From Rotaria sordida (taxonomy: Eukaryota > Rotifera > Eurotatoria > Philodinida > Philodinidae): a stretch of 64,000 nucleotides of DNA. Location of the stretch: positions 47,415 through 111,414 of the forward strand of contig CAJNOL010000688.1 in NCBI GenBank assembly GCA_905250125.1, given 5' to 3'. The position numbers and the translations under genes are program-made. Below, piece by piece: positions 1 through 11,798 of this stretch (position 1 is the first letter of the stretch; each line of letters opens with the position of its first letter). Under the pieces are notes generated by a model that did no database searches, was not told the DNA's origin, and saw nothing but the letters and a program-made list of their open reading frames with translations.

Positions 1-594
1 TGGTATTAATAAATTTAATGTATCCGATATATTGAGCGTAATTGTATAAAATGAAACAGGCAATTTAGCAATATTACAACGTATTAATATATATGTTGCA
101 AGAAGATTACCCGTAACACCAAATAAAATCTAAGAAAAATAAAAATTAAGATTATTTTTAATTTGTTTTTTTTTTTGTTATGAAAATTTATTTTATCGAT
201 TATTTACCACAATAGGATTAACAATTAAAACAAACCAAAGTGATAAAAATGAAAGAAGACGATAAGAATTTGTATTACTTGTTGATAATGAAAAAGATGT
301 ATCAAATGGAACTATTGATCCTGGCACTGGAGTAAATGATGAATTAAATATATTTAAATTTGCTAGAAATTCATTTAGTTTTTCATTATCAGCCATATTT
401 AACATGAATTGTTCAAAACTTATTGCAAATTGTTGTGAATCACTACCAGAAGAACTTGTATAATTATTATATTCCATATTATCATTAAGATAATTATATT
501 CTAAAAATGAACTTTCGTTTGTTCCTGATAGACAATTAATGAAACTTAAAACAGTATTATTTGTTAGTTCATCATTATGTTGTTTAATACACAT
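1..594 (-). CDS. Rhodopsin-like (class A) GPCR, 5' part only
   Basis: Partial gene that starts at the ATG ending at 594 and runs off the left edge. Exon 1 is 208-594 and exon 2 is 1-129, joined in phase 0 by a GT-AG intron at 130-207 (donor gtaaat, acceptor cttag). The N-terminal 110 or so residues are polar with several N-glycosylation sequons (NNT, NES, NYT, NSS), as expected of an extracellular tail. A hydrophobic segment then spans the splice junction and carries the TM1 signature G-N-L-L (GVTGNLLATYIL), followed by a short basic loop and the start of TM2 (TLNISDTLNLLIP, where the SD matches the usual AD of TM2). This is the class A layout, likely a neuropeptide-type receptor at the plasma membrane. 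The ligand cannot be inferred, and TM3-TM7 lie outside the window. Confidence 0.8.
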
Positions 595-1911
595 TTTATA
601 AATAAAAACTACAAATGAAAAAAAAAAAAAGTAAAGAGATCTTGAAAATTTTTGTTTTTTCCTTAATCAAAAGAAGTAACAAACAGAAAATAATAGAAGA
701 TTTATTGTTCAATGTGAGAGAAAAATAGAGATTTACGTGAATTTTCTAGAACAAATTGTTAACAAATACTATATATAAAACTACGCACTCATAATTTGTG
801 GAAAATTGAATCGCAATTGTATGTTGTAGACAAATGATGAGAAAACAAAAGTATCTCTCACTCGAAATAAGGAAGAAATAATGAATTGAAAGAGAAAAAA
901 AAGAAAAAGATGAGTATTGCATTTTTCTCCGATAGGATTTCTTGTTTTTGACAAGAACGCATAATAACACTTTCTCTTAATCTAGCACTATTTGTAATAC
1001 CCCTATACATTAGTTTATGAAGAAAGCAAAGAAAGAGATAACGACAATTTTTCTGTCGTATAGATTTCTTATTAATGAAAGAATACTGATAATTAGTTGA
1101 ATTATGAGCATGCTAATTATCTTTTTAATCTTTAGTACTGATTCGAATGATTATGCGGCATGAAGCTCATTGAAAATTGTAATTATCTTTGTACTTATTT
1201 TAACCATATGAATAAGTACTATTGTTTTCTTTCTTTTTTAATCTTAAATATTATTAGTTAATATTTATTTTTTCGTTAATTGAATGATAAAGTAATACGA
1301 AAAAAAAAAGGATTACATACTTCATAGGATTTATTTGACATATGCTTGTCATCATTTGGAGTTATTTATCATTTTACAATGGAATTCATATGATCTACTA
1401 TATCTATTAAATTAAAAACAAATATCTTTAGAAAACAACAGTCGCATTTGAATATACCCAGTTAGAAATTTCTTAATATCGTCAAAATTTCTGTAATACT
1501 TACAAGCGATCGATTACAAAAAGCAAAATAGAGGGTTTTTTTTAATATTTTTTTTTTTGAGATAATAATAATGATATGCTTTTCTTAGATACATCAAAAT
1601 TCTAATCAGTTTATGATCAAGAAATGTAATTCATTCAATAATAGAAGCATCAAAAGAATCGTTGTTTTTTTTCTTTGTTGTCATTCATTCAAATTCTATT
1701 TCTTTTGACTATTTTTTCTATTCTTCCTAACATTTCATGTTCACCTACACAATTAATTCTTTGAATTTTGTAATTCAATATACAACATAGCTTTTTACTG
1801 TTTGGTGACTAGATCTTTCCTTTTAATAACAATCAAAAACATTCAATTAAACAATAAAGAAAAATAAATTATTCAATTATTCAATCTTGTTTGATTGATT
1901 CAATGCTTGTC
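595..1911. other. Intergenic, no gene seen
   Basis: A+T-rich DNA upstream of the GPCR gene. It must contain that gene's promoter, but I see no recognisable motif. Open frames here are short, of low complexity and lack splice-site support. Homopolymer A and T runs are frequent. Confidence 0.6.
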
Positions 1912-2106
1912 TCATGAAACAAGACTCATTCGATTGTTCGTGCGTGATACATTATGTTCTTCTTTCTTTTTACTTTTTCCATCAGGAAGTTTGACATTAT
2001 CACAACATCTCCGAAGAGCATACATAGCAATAACAAATATGACGGAATTAATAATTAAATAGAAAACCCAATAAAGTGCTAATATAATCGTACAAATTTT
2101 CTTCAT
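1912..2106 (-). CDS. Possible small single-pass membrane protein
   Basis: A 64-codon frame from the ATG ending at 2106. It encodes a very hydrophobic N-terminal stretch of about 27 residues (IILALYWVFYLIINSVIFVI), then a basic, cysteine-containing tail (RRCCDN) and a polar C-terminus rich in Lys, Asn and Ser. The frame stays open upstream of the ATG to an AG acceptor-like site near 2152, so it could instead be the last exon of a longer gene whose earlier exons were disrupted by the palindrome at 2226-2875. I recognise no family. It may be chance coding potential in A+T-rich DNA. Confidence 0.25.
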   Translation of the reverse strand: MKKICTIILALYWVFYLIINSVIFVIAMYALRRCCDNVKLPDGKSKKKEEHNVSRTNNRMSLVS

Positions 2107-2225
2107 CACATACCTCAGTCGATGAAGATTGTGTTGTAGATGACTTTTTTTAATCTAAAAAAACAGTAAATATAAGAACGTATATTCGAAAAAACAAAAA
2201 TTTTGTTTTTACTTAAGAAAGGTTA

Positions 2226-2875
2226 ATATATATGGGTGTGAGCAGTCGACCTGATACCTCAAGATACAGAATAGGAATTAATATTATCTCTGGAAGGAAT
2301 ATATAATGAATTTTATACCAAATGAAGGCTCATCAAAAATGGAATTTATTGATACTAAATAGTAAGGGTTTTGTAAACTTTGTAATGTCGAACTTAATAA
2401 ATTTTGAAAAATTTAATATATAAAAAATGTTAAAAAAATTCACATTTTCTATATGGAAGAAAGGCACTAGATTTACTCCTAAACATAACTTTTTTCCATT
2501 ATTTCCACTATCTTACATGTTTCAAAATATATTCAATAGATGTAGCATGGATAATTGAATCGAATAAGTGTATTTGAAAACAGATGAGGTAGTGGAAATA
2601 ATGAAAATAAGCTAATTTCATGGAAAACTCTAATGTCTTTCTTCCATATAGAAAATGTGAATATTTTTAACATTTTTTATGTATTAAATTTTTCAAAATT
2701 TATTAAGTTCGACATTACAAAGTTTACAAAACCCTTATTATTTAGTACCAATAAATCCCATTTTTGACGAGCTTTCATTTGGTATAAAATCCATTATATA
2801 CTCCTTCCTGAAATAATATTAATTCCTATTCTGTATCTTGGGATATCAGATTGACTGCTCACGCTCATATATATA
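2226..2875. repeat. Long imperfect palindrome (fold-back element), ~650 bp
   Basis: The left arm from about 2226 and the right arm ending at about 2875 are reverse complements over nearly their whole length, with little or no spacer. Matching landmarks are GTGAGCAGTC near 2238 against its complement near 2854-2864, AAGATACAGAATAGG near 2262 against 2826-2841, the CATTTTCTATATGGAAG block near 2444 against 2641-2656, and CATTATTTCCACTA near 2497 against 2587-2601. Scattered mismatches show it is not recent. Both ends are flanked by TA-rich sequence (ATATATAT), compatible with a TA-targeting MITE. It contains no open frame. Confidence 0.85.
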
Positions 2876-3454
2876 TCTCCAGATGAAATTTTACTTTTTT
2901 TTTCTGTTTACAAAACAAGTGGAGTCTTATGACAATGCCTATGCGATATATTTCTTTGCAGGTGCATTTGACATAATTTACAAAGCGAAAATATTTTTTT
3001 CAGACTAATCAACTAAGCATAGAAGAAAAGCAAATAATTGAAAATAAAAAATATTTCTAATAGTTTGTAAATATAAACACATTGAATCAAGTGTAAAAAA
3101 AAAAGCAAACACAATTCTTCTATTATTAGATTTTTTTATTGCTAAATGTAAATTGCTATTTAACATAGATCAAATAAATAAAATAACATGATCAAATATA
3201 TGAAGAGATATCACGGAAATAATTTACTTTCATATTGTCAAAGATGGAGAAATATGTTTAGATATTTATTTGATATCATAAATAAACTTTTTACATATTA
3301 CCTTGACATAGAACTGACGAGAGAATTGTTCCAGATGTCAAAGTGTTTTTCCACCGAGACAATGTTCATTTGATCAGTGCTAGAGAGTAAGAGAACAATC
3401 TAGGATTATTCAGTTTCCTGAGTCTTCTCTCTCAAGACATCAAAATTTTACTAT
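2876..3454. other. Intergenic, nothing recognised
   Basis: A+T-rich DNA between two palindromes. A 61-codon frame at 3188-3373 has no family resemblance or splice context and was not called. Confidence 0.5.
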
Positions 3455-3795
3455 ACTTTCTCAACAAAAAGCTGTGGCCCCACTCAAGTCACATCGAAAA
3501 TCAACTTTCATATTTCGACTTCAAACTTTGCATGAGCAAAGTTCTCAATCAGATTAGTTCATTGAGTAAGTTTTAGTATTTCTAGAGATGTCGATATATG
3601 AACAAAATTTACTGTTATATAGGAGAGAATTTCGAATATTCAATATCTCAGGACAAGAGATACTAGAAAAGTTAGAACTTGCCTAATGATTTTATCTCAT
3701 TGAGAACTTTGTACGGGCAAAGTTTGAAGTCGATACTTGAAAGTTTATTTTCCAACATGAACCGAAAGGAATCACCAGCTTGTTGTTGAAAACTG
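3455..3795. repeat. Imperfect palindrome (fold-back), ~340 bp
   Basis: The left arm contains TCAACAAAAAGCTG (3461), ATCAACTTTCATATTTCGACTTC (around 3500) and ACTTTGC..GCAAAGTTCTCAAT (around 3525). The right arm, read as reverse complement, has TCAACAACAAGCTG, ATAAACTTTCAAGTATCGACTTC and ACTTTGCCCGTACAAAGTTCTCAAT in the same order (3789 back to about 3700). The centre is near 3625. The arms are clearly diverged. It is unrelated in sequence to the palindrome at 2226-2875, so this is a second fold-back family. Confidence 0.75.
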
Positions 3796-4410
3796 ACACC
3801 TGTGCTCAAAAGAAAGTATTTGTTATTGAATCAAAAATTCATTAACATGAAAGCACTTTTAGAATATGAAGAATGTCATCATAATCTTCTACCATCTCCA
3901 TAGATTATTGACGTCGATGGTACCTATAAAATATAAAGGGCTTGAAATTCAAATAACTATACAAATAAACTGTTGGTAGAATCCATATGTTTGACGAAGG
4001 AAAATACTAAGCATAAGCTATAAAGCAAAGTTTTCTGACTTACCTTATCTCTTCCAATAAGAACTCGAGTCAAAGCGTAATGAAGAGGTTCTAGGTGACT
4101 GATTTTAATGCTGTTGACAACCATAGCAGCTCAGACAGAGGCGCTTACAATAGACTTTAGCAACCCGGGCAATGATCAGTGAGTACGTTTCAATAGCAGT
4201 CAAAGACAAGAAGTACCAGACTCCTTTTCTATAGCTCCTTAGTAACAGAAAAAAGCGGTGAATGGCATTAACAATAAGAGTTAGATAACTCCCGAATATA
4301 CCAAAGCCATTCTTGAAATTTAAATAACTAAAACATGTTTTTGACTGTTCTAAATAGCGAAGTGTCTTATATTTGTGTAGATAGTTGATTATATGATAGA
4401 TATTTAAAAA
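3796..4410. other. Intergenic, decayed sequence
   Basis: No intact gene. On the minus strand 4119-4302 is open for about 60 codons with a protein-like composition (alternating hydrophobic and basic segments), possibly a relic of a membrane receptor, but the match is too weak to name. Confidence 0.4.
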
Positions 4411-4660
4411 ATGATGACTAGTGATGTTTTAATTTGCCATAGTCGTTATAGGTCTAACATTAAAGGTATGAACTAGTCAAGTTTTAATTTTCCGAAATAA
4501 TCAATATCAGTGTTTCTGATGTTATTGACATACATAATAGCACATTGATACCTGTTATATATGTACAATAGTCTTATTTATCAGTTAAATCAATATTTAC
4601 AATAATATTAATCATAGTAATTTAAGAAAAAAGATGAATTGACGAGAGAATAGCAATATG
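4411..4660. repeat. Dispersed repeat, copy 1
   Basis: This stretch is a diverged direct copy of 54046-54320 inside a supervillin intron. Shared blocks in order are CCATAGTCGT, TAACAT/AA..ATGAACTA.TCAAGTT, GAAATAATCAATATCAGT, ATA.TAGTG/CA, ATGTACAA, CTTATTTATCA.TTAAATC and GAATAGCAA. It has no coding capacity. It is an old interspersed element of unknown class, because its ends are not defined by only two copies. Confidence 0.7.
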
Positions 4661-6422
4661 AGAAATGACAAGTAAAGCTCAAGTAAAAAGTAAAAGAAAA
4701 ATAAATTCTGTTTCGACATGTTTGTCTGACGGTTGATTACTCGTGGAAAGAAGCTATTGTTTTTTAGAGATTTTTCATTTAATGTATCATGTATTAGTAT
4801 AAAAAAGCTGAAGAAAATATGTCAGTTCGACAGTTTAGCCTCGAAGAGACAGCACTGACAAACTTTTTCAGATTATGTTTAATTAATATTTTTTCTGAAG
4901 TTTTTGATTATTAGAATTGTGTTATCACTCAATAAAATGTAGTGAGTAATGATAACTTGAAAGACAAGATAAATTCTCGGATAGAAATTGTTTTGCCATT
5001 TGAGCACATGAATCTACAAGTGACCTAATTTACATAATTCTTTCTATGAATAAAATAAATTGTATCACTAAGTGCCTTGAAGGCATAAATGTCGAACTTT
5101 GCTGTTGTCTCAATTCTTCAATTTTGTTCTTCACAATCTATATATGAACATGCAAAAAAGTTTCAATTTCTGCACTAAAATGAAGTTCGCATAGTCAAAA
5201 AATACTAGATTCGAATGTGATAAAGTCTTTAAGCCATAATTCAGATGAGTTTAAGCCTAATAGTGCCGAATATTGGTGAGACTCAAGTCTTAGTAGCTTA
5301 CACTTCATGTAGATTACGTAACATTATACTACATTACGTTCACTTACTTCACAATTGATCAAAAGCTATGTACTTTGAAAAATAACTGTTTTGTTTTTTT
5401 TTCTTGTATGATCAAAACTTATTGATTATTTGTCAAAATATAAATCGACTTGAATAATAAATTTTTGATAAAATATGAATATATTTGATTAATATACGAT
5501 GCGATTTTAATATGAATATATTTATCTTGTCGAACAATTGCTTGCATTCAGTCTCATAGGTACGAGATCATCTTGACACCAAGTATGAAATTTAATAAGT
5601 GGTATTGTTAATATAATTGTGTTATTTCTTAATAAGTTGTATTCATCATCAATATTAAGATATATTAACTTGTGTTTGCTAGTTCTGTCAGATGTTGACA
5701 TAAATTCTAAGTTGCATTAATAAGAGCTGTTAATTTGACACCACACAAATAATAATGAAACCTATTCTTTAAAAAAAAAGATTCATTCTTTCATTCTAAA
5801 CTGAATTAACAACGAGTGAATAAAGAATAAAAGGTACTTGTAATTCGATTAACATTCTCAAATTGGTTTTTATAATTATAAGATCTAAAATAGTATCAAA
5901 TAATTGTTGATATCTATGCACTTTTTATAAACGAAATATGAACCATCTTTTTTTTTCTAATTATCATACTATGTTCTTTGACACGAAAACAAGAATGACA
6001 CACTTTTAATATTAATTCAAGTTTTTTCGCTATGAAAATTTACAAATACTACGAGTTATAAAAGCAAATGTTAACATTTGAGTATCTTTATGTATACCAA
6101 GCATCATTTGTCAACAATAATTCGTGTGTTATAGAAGAGTTAAATATTCATTCTAATAATGATACTACTAGAAAGACAGCATCTATAGTTCTATAATAAA
6201 TTTTACTTAGAACTTACTAGAAGTATTGATTTTTGTAGATAAAACTACACAGGATAAAATTCATCAAGTTTTTGCTTCAGAAAATATTTGAGGTAGTAAC
6301 TAGGTTTATACAGGTGTAATCTATTGGTTTCAGGAAATTTTATCGAATCATCTTCGATTAAAAAGCATCGTCATCATGGTTATGATAGTTAATACAACGA
6401 TTAAGAATACCTTTGTGAAGCT
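4661..6422. other. Intergenic, nothing recognised
   Basis: About 1.8 kb of A+T-rich sequence without an ORF above 60 codons on either strand and without an obvious repeat structure. Confidence 0.6.
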
Positions 6423-6892
6423 AGAATTTCGGCCTGGACTGGGCTCAAGTTTATTTCATTAATTCCCGTAAAAAGCCTTATTTTTATAATTAGTCAGTAC
6501 ACGCCGTATTGTTAAATAGTAAGAATTTAGAACATACCATAGTTATAGCGTTTTTGCTCAATTGATTATACCTCGAAAGATGGCATTTCCTATCACTAGA
6601 CGACAAGTACTATATTAACTTCGTAGTTGAAATGTTCCAGTTAGATCCATTAGTTGTATGATTAATGGTTAGATTACAGAACAAACTGGTTGAGAATATA
6701 CAACATTAAAGATGAGCTAGTATAAGTATGTACTCATACTCGATGAACTACACCATCTTGCTCAGTGAGACGTTATAATAAAAAAGCATACTACTGAGCA
6801 CTATGGAGAGTATCAACTATTCATAGGAATAAGACTTCTTATGGGAATTAATGAGATAAACATGGACGTGATCTGGACCGAAATTCATGTAA
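6423..6892. repeat. Imperfect palindrome (fold-back), ~470 bp
   Basis: The left end GAATTTCGGCCTGGACTGGGC (from about 6424) and the block TTTATTTCATTAATTCCCGTAA (about 6451) recur inverted at the right end, where the reverse complement from 6891 reads GAATTTCGGTCCAGATCACG and TTTATCTCATTAATTCCCATAA. Similarity continues inward (CCTTATTTTTAT.A..AGT against TCTTATTCCTATGAATAGT) and fades toward a centre near 6660. It contains no ORF. It is a third fold-back of different sequence. Confidence 0.7.
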
Positions 6893-7467
6893 TCTATATT
6901 TTTCATTAATTGAATTTTGTTGGATATAATTGACTTAAGAAATATAGTGAATACATGAAATAGTGACACATATCACGTTCTCGATTTGTCATTAAGTAAT
7001 TTAATTTCATAACGATGTTGCATATCTGATTTTAAAGTAATTAATCAAATATTCTTAAAAAAGAAAAAGACAGCTATGGAAAGAAGAGAGACTTTTAATC
7101 ACCCATATTATATTAGAGAGTGTCTAAAGCTTACTTATCAACGGAATGAAAAGATACAGATCATGAAATCAAGAATTGATATCTTTTATTGACATAAAAG
7201 GTTATAATCTAATTTTTAAATTTATGTTTGTAAATCTCAATAATTGATATTTTCTAAAAGCAAGTCAATAGTCGAAGTTTGATTTTGATGCAATGGACTA
7301 ACAGTAATATGATTATTAAAGTCAATAAGACAATAAATCATTACTGCGACAACTTAGCCTACTTGAATAAATGAAGCGTAGCTTGTTAAATCGATATTTT
7401 GAATCTCGTCTTGTGGCCTAATCTTATTCATCTTCATTTGTTTCTAATCCCGTAAAATAATCATGCA
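6893..7467. other. Intergenic, nothing recognised
   Basis: A+T-rich DNA with no supported gene. Confidence 0.5.
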
Positions 7468-7734
7468 CTGACCTTTATTCTCGCTCAACATCCTCGATTG
7501 AAACATCTCTCAATCGATGTAAAGGTTAACAATTGGCAATTGCATGTGCTCGCAACAATGCTCAATCATGTTCCGAATGTCAAACGACTTAATCTCATCG
7601 TCAAATTGAAGCCATGTGTGTTTGATTTGAGTGAATTAGCTCGTGTCCTTGATGAACATGTTTTACAACTACATCACTTTAAATGTTATCTCCGATATCA
7701 TCATAAACTGATCGATCTTCATTATATTTGTTAA
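7468..7734 (+). pseudogene. Fragment of an LRR-like (F-box-type) gene
   Basis: Open from 7468 to the stop at 7732-7734, about 88 codons. The translation has leucine-rich-repeat character: LKHLSIDV, VLATMLNHVPNVKRLNLIV, then FDLSELARVL and LHHFKCYL. This resembles the LRR half of the expanded F-box/LRR-like proteins I associate with bdelloids (recognition, not a database match). There is no starting F-box segment or plausible upstream exon in the preceding 500 bp. The frame ends abruptly and the flanks are non-coding, so a decayed 3' fragment is more likely than a short gene. Codon choice (more C and G at third positions) differs from the active genes in the window. Confidence 0.4.
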
Positions 7735-9135
7735 AATTATCTTTGTTTAGAACGAATGCAAATGACCTACTATAAAAAACGAGATGCTCATTTTGTGTTC
7801 ATTGAGTAGAATTTATCAAAACAGAAACCATGTTTCGTAAATACTTTTTGAAGATAAATAAATAATGAACAAATCTCACTGACAACAAATAGATATTGCT
7901 GCCGTCTTGATAATCCAACTGGCAAATAAATAAAAGCTATTATAAAGAGTTCTTCATGGTAAAATTTTTCGCTGAAAGCGATGGATACTGATAAAAATCG
8001 AATACTTTCTTTGTATATCGGTGTTTGTTCTACTGCATATGAATAGTGCTTCAATCATTACGACGTTATTTAAGGAGATAGATGCAAGCTTTCTGGTCGT
8101 TTTATTTCTTGTTGTAGCTGATCCTGAGTATATCATAAGAAAAAGAAAGATATCGCTATGATAAACAGATACGTTGAGTCAAAAGATCATTGAGAGAGAA
8201 GAAAATAAGTATAGAAGAATTGAAATGGAATGACCAATAGTCGTTCATATTGCATGTTTTATACTCCTATACATAGCATCATTCGTATTCCTGTCGTCAC
8301 ATTTGACATACGACGAAATCATTTCAATCATGTGGTATTTTTTGATATTCTTGCTCACTCTCCTTCTTGTTTCTGTTACTGGAACAGTCAGAAAGAGACG
8401 TTCGTATAAAATACATTCTGGTGAGTTTCTACAACTTCACTAAATTAAGACACATCCTATGGTTTATTTCAACTCTTTTGGTGACGAATTTTTTTTATTT
8501 GATGAAAATGTCGATTATCATTGTTAAAAATAGATAAAAGTGTTCATCGAATTCTTTCTTTTAGAGAAAAATCAATTAAATTTTTGTAAATGCAACAATC
8601 TTCAATGAAAAATTTTGATTCATTTTTTTCGAATATTGTTCAATCCATTAGTTGAAGAAAATGTATTCACTGCAAAAAAAGAATTTCATTTAATTGATAT
8701 ATCATCTCAATATATGAAAGTCTCGCTGAATATATTGTTCTTTAAAGAAAATATCCAAATCACTTTTACAAATAATTCACAATATCGAATAAAATCTTTC
8801 AATTGATTTTAATACATAATTAGAACTAACAACTAGAAAATATGTTTGTTCAAATTCTAAGGAAATTTCCAACAAAATTAAACATTTGGAAAATATCTGA
8901 AAATAAAGGCAAGGAAAAAGAAAAGAAAAGAAGATACGTATGTATGTCGTGTGTCATCTATACTACATGATAGAAGACCAGAAAAGAAAAGAAAGAGCTA
9001 TCCAACAGACTGAATCACACTATAACATATGTGTATAAACACATCGAAATGTTAGTTCTTATTTAATTCAAAAGTTTACCTAAGAATACACGTCGTACAC
9101 ACCGTCATTCTTATTACTGGTTATATTTGTAAACA
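7735..9135. other. Intergenic with one isolated exon-like segment
   Basis: At 8331-8421 (plus) an ATG opens a 30-residue segment with a strong hydrophobic core (MWYFLIFLLTLLLVSVTG) and a basic tail, ending at a good donor (gtgagt). It looks like the first exon of a membrane-anchored or secreted protein. The frames downstream, including one at 8615-8806 that lacks an ATG, do not join it in phase, so I treat it as an orphan exon or relic. The rest of the stretch shows nothing. Confidence 0.3.
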
Positions 9136-9510
9136 ATGCCTATTGAAGAAAAACAGAGGCATCAATTGACTGATGCAAAACAGATCCATGATTTTGTAAA
9201 CAAAAATTCCGGTACAATATCAATTAGCTATAAAATTTTTCTTTAGATAAAAGAAAATATTCGTTTGTTACAAAATGATTGTGTACGAATACAAGAAGTT
9301 CAAAAACTTTTGGTGAAGTATATAAAGCTCAAATTCAATCTTAAACAAGAAACAGAACATAGACAACAACCATTATCACGAGACATGACGTCAATTGAGA
9401 AGAACATGGAGTATTTGGAAGAACGAATAGCTAAATTATCACATGCTATTGAATACGGTTCTGATAATTTACAAACATTTGAGGATGTGGGTGTGATTGA
9501 AAAGGTCTAA
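9136..9510 (+). CDS. Small coiled-coil protein, function unknown
   Basis: Two exons, 9136-9195 and 9247-9510, joined in phase 0 across a 51-bp intron (gtaaac to tttag), give 107 residues. The start is the first ATG (MPIEEKQRHQ). The protein is charged and helical. Residues 20-55 (ENIRLLQND, VQKLLVKYIKLK) and 68-90 (MTSIEKNMEYLEERIAKLSH) show heptad-like spacing of Leu/Ile/Met, suggesting a soluble coiled coil. The last residues (EDVGVIEKV) are encoded by a GT-rich hairpin repeat (9483-9535), so the C-terminus may have been acquired from a repeat. I recognise no family. The phase-matched short intron is the main reason to believe it is real. Confidence 0.5.
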
Positions 9511-9535
9511 ACATCCCACGCCCGGTGGTCGAACA
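9483..9535. repeat. GT-rich hairpin-like tract overlapping a coding end
   Basis: GAGGATGTGGGTGTGATTG followed by CATCCCACGCCC, whose reverse complement is GGGCGTGGGATG. It contains a TGTGGG unit like the other GT-rich hairpins at 10642, 24170, 57315 and 61098. Confidence 0.45.
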
Positions 9536-9818
9536 ATTCGTTGAATGAACAATTACTCGTATAGATGATTGATTAATCGATAATCCTTTCGACCATTGTG
9601 ATTGAATAAAAATTGAAATAAAAAATAAAGTAATTATTCTTTTTGTGATCCTTTTGATCTTGATCAAAAAAAAAGATAATTAAAAGATCATTTCTAGTAA
9701 TATCTAATAATGTATTTAATCGTTAATCGATTCAAAAAATATATACAGACAATGATTTAATAGAATAGGCTTCTTTTCTTAAATTGATTTCTCAGAAAGT
9801 GTAATAAACATTTTTACA

Positions 9819-9950
9819 ATGTCTAAAATAGAAAAATTTTTAAGTGAAAGAGGAAAACCGTTGGTGGTTTATGACTCTCATATATACAATTTAGAATGAA
9901 GTACTGATGTAAAACTTATATTTCGATGTCAGAATCGTGATTGCATAAAG
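9819..9950 (+). pseudogene. FLYWCH-type zinc finger fragment with in-frame stop
   Basis: An ATG at 9819 opens 26 codons ending at a TGA (9897-9899). The same frame continues 17 codons to an apparent donor (aag|gtaaaa). Read across the stop, the segment has FLYWCH-like spacing: the leader SERGKPLVVYDSHIYNLE, then LIFRCQNRDC with a Cys-x4-Cys pair. The distal histidine part of the finger is absent. FLYWCH domains often accompany MULE-type transposases, and such fragments are common in bdelloid DNA as far as I know. The stop and the missing 3' part argue for a dead copy. Confidence 0.45.
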
Positions 9951-11798
9951 GTAAAATATAAATTTTCAAATAATAGGGGTGGGTTTACTTTGTTCAATGT
10001 AATGTTTTTTGTTAGATGTTATGTTTTCATTTACTATTTAATAAAGAAAAGAAATTAGAATAAAACACCTACTCATAAGTATATAATTATGTTAATACAT
10101 AATACTTCAAATTAATGAACGTATGAAGAATTGTCCTTGCAACGAATTGTCCTAGTGCCCCCACACCCACACTTTAACATTTTGATTCAGATTCGACATT
10201 ATGTAAAATTGCAAAATTAGAAAACGCCGATGAAAAAAAAGCGAATTTAATTTCACATAGAATCTTCCTTTGAATAACTTCAACGAGGATGAATTAGAAC
10301 TCGCTTCGATAAATATTAAGTTATACGGTGGTCGATAGAAATACTTTTTACATCAATTACTGTCGATCTTTTCATACAAATAGTGTATTCTTTTCATGTT
10401 TGACCATAAGAGTATAGAGCTCGATGACTATAAATTTCGATCGACTTTTGGATGTTTCCTTGGGTATTGATATATTTATGAGAAGCCTAAGCTTCATACA
10501 ATCATAGAACTCTCTTAATAGAATTGCCACTTTAGTATTACCAGAAAAAACAGATCATAAAGATAAGCGCAACATATGTGCATCACTATTCATGACTATA
10601 TTATCTAACAATTAGGTGTTTCGTAAGACTAGGTTTTTGGTATGGGTAAGTATCGGTGTGGATGCGAGTGTAAATAGTGTGTGGGTGCGAGTCTTCGCTT
10701 CACTCACACCGTATACCCTCATCCAAAACGTACATATAGAACATAAACTATTCTTTGTACGTTGTGGAACTTTTCATACTGCATCTTGTGATATATTTTG
10801 TTTTTGAAATAAATGTACTAGATGATACAGAAAAGAAATACAAAAACCAGACATTCATTATGGGTCACCCGTTAGTATTTATTATGAATTAAAAATGTCT
10901 TCAGATGTTATAAAGTGGCTAAAAGCAAAGTAGATGTTTATTTAACACGATATATATCAAAAATACATATATTCTCTTGACATTAATTTTTATTGGTCCT
11001 CTCCTTCCTTTTTTCTATTGCTACAATAATATGGAATTGATGTTGCTTTTGTCTACTTGACAGTGTGATAAAAGAAGAGAAAATCAAGGCTTAGTATATT
11101 GTTCAATCCCTTTTCTCCACCACGTGGCCACTGGACCAATCAAACGACCTTTTAGAAAGAGATGGATACTTGGTGAATAGGACCACATCATTGGCATATT
11201 AGACAGACGAATACTCTATTTATAAAGTTATTGTATCAGGACTCTTCTGCAACCGCTATGGAGGATAAATGGTTAATGATCTGCATATGCATTCTTATAG
11301 ATAACGTCAATTTACAGAGAGGAATCAAAACTTTTCGACCATTCTTTGTACTTTTTTAGTTTCGGTTGTAACAACTTTTTTTCCGTAGTCTCGCTCTTGA
11401 TCCTGATCATCGGGACGAGACTAAAGACTGGTCTCATGCATCTCTTGTTAAGGCCCTTAAATTTCTATAGAGCAGAAAATTCTCTATCGTTTTCATGTCT
11501 AGGAATGATTTCTCTAGAAACTTTTCATAACCGTGAATAAGACAAACCAAAAGTGTAACTCGTTACATAACAACTGAATTATTTATTTATAATTAGAATA
11601 GTATTGCAAATATCGTTATACGTTTATTTCGTATATATTTAATAGAAGACACTACATAAATCGAAAATAATAAGCATTATATATATATAAACGTATTGAA
11701 ATACTATGAGATAGAAATACCATATAGAGTTTTTTAGAAGGCTAACTTAAAAATATTGCACGATTAATGTTTATAAGATTAATCAAATCAGTGAAGAT
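9951..11798. other. Intergenic, GT-rich tracts but no gene
   Basis: No convincing gene. At 10158-10172 a short CCCCCACACCCACAC tract matches two units of TGTGGG on the minus strand. A hairpin of the same type lies at 10642-10725. The two open frames at 10616 and 11346 lack ATG starts, splice support or family resemblance. Confidence 0.5.
10642..10725. repeat. GT-rich hairpin, copy with loop TCTTCGCTTCA
   Basis: The left arm (TGGGTAAGTATCGGTGTGGATGCGAGTG) pairs with the right arm read in reverse complement (TGGATGAGGGTATACGGTGTGAGTG). An inner repeat of the arm leads into TCTTCGCTTCA at about 10692. The loop and arm motif resemble the hairpins at 24170 and 61098. Confidence 0.6.

Noticed and set aside
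746-970. 74-codon minus-strand frame rich in Phe, Ser and Tyr
   Set aside because: Composition is what A-rich DNA read in reverse gives; no splice or start context.
4119-4302. Minus-strand stretch open for about 60 codons, resembling a membrane-receptor segment
   Set aside because: No start, splice site or decisive motif, and a TAA follows; kept only as possible decayed sequence.
8615-8806. 63-codon frame downstream of the orphan hydrophobic exon
   Set aside because: It has no ATG (begins TTG), a stop lies just upstream, and it does not join the 8331-8421 exon in phase.
11090-11225. Minus-strand stretch with protein-like composition (MMWSYSPSIH)
   Set aside because: Short, unidentified and without splice support; not enough to call a relic.
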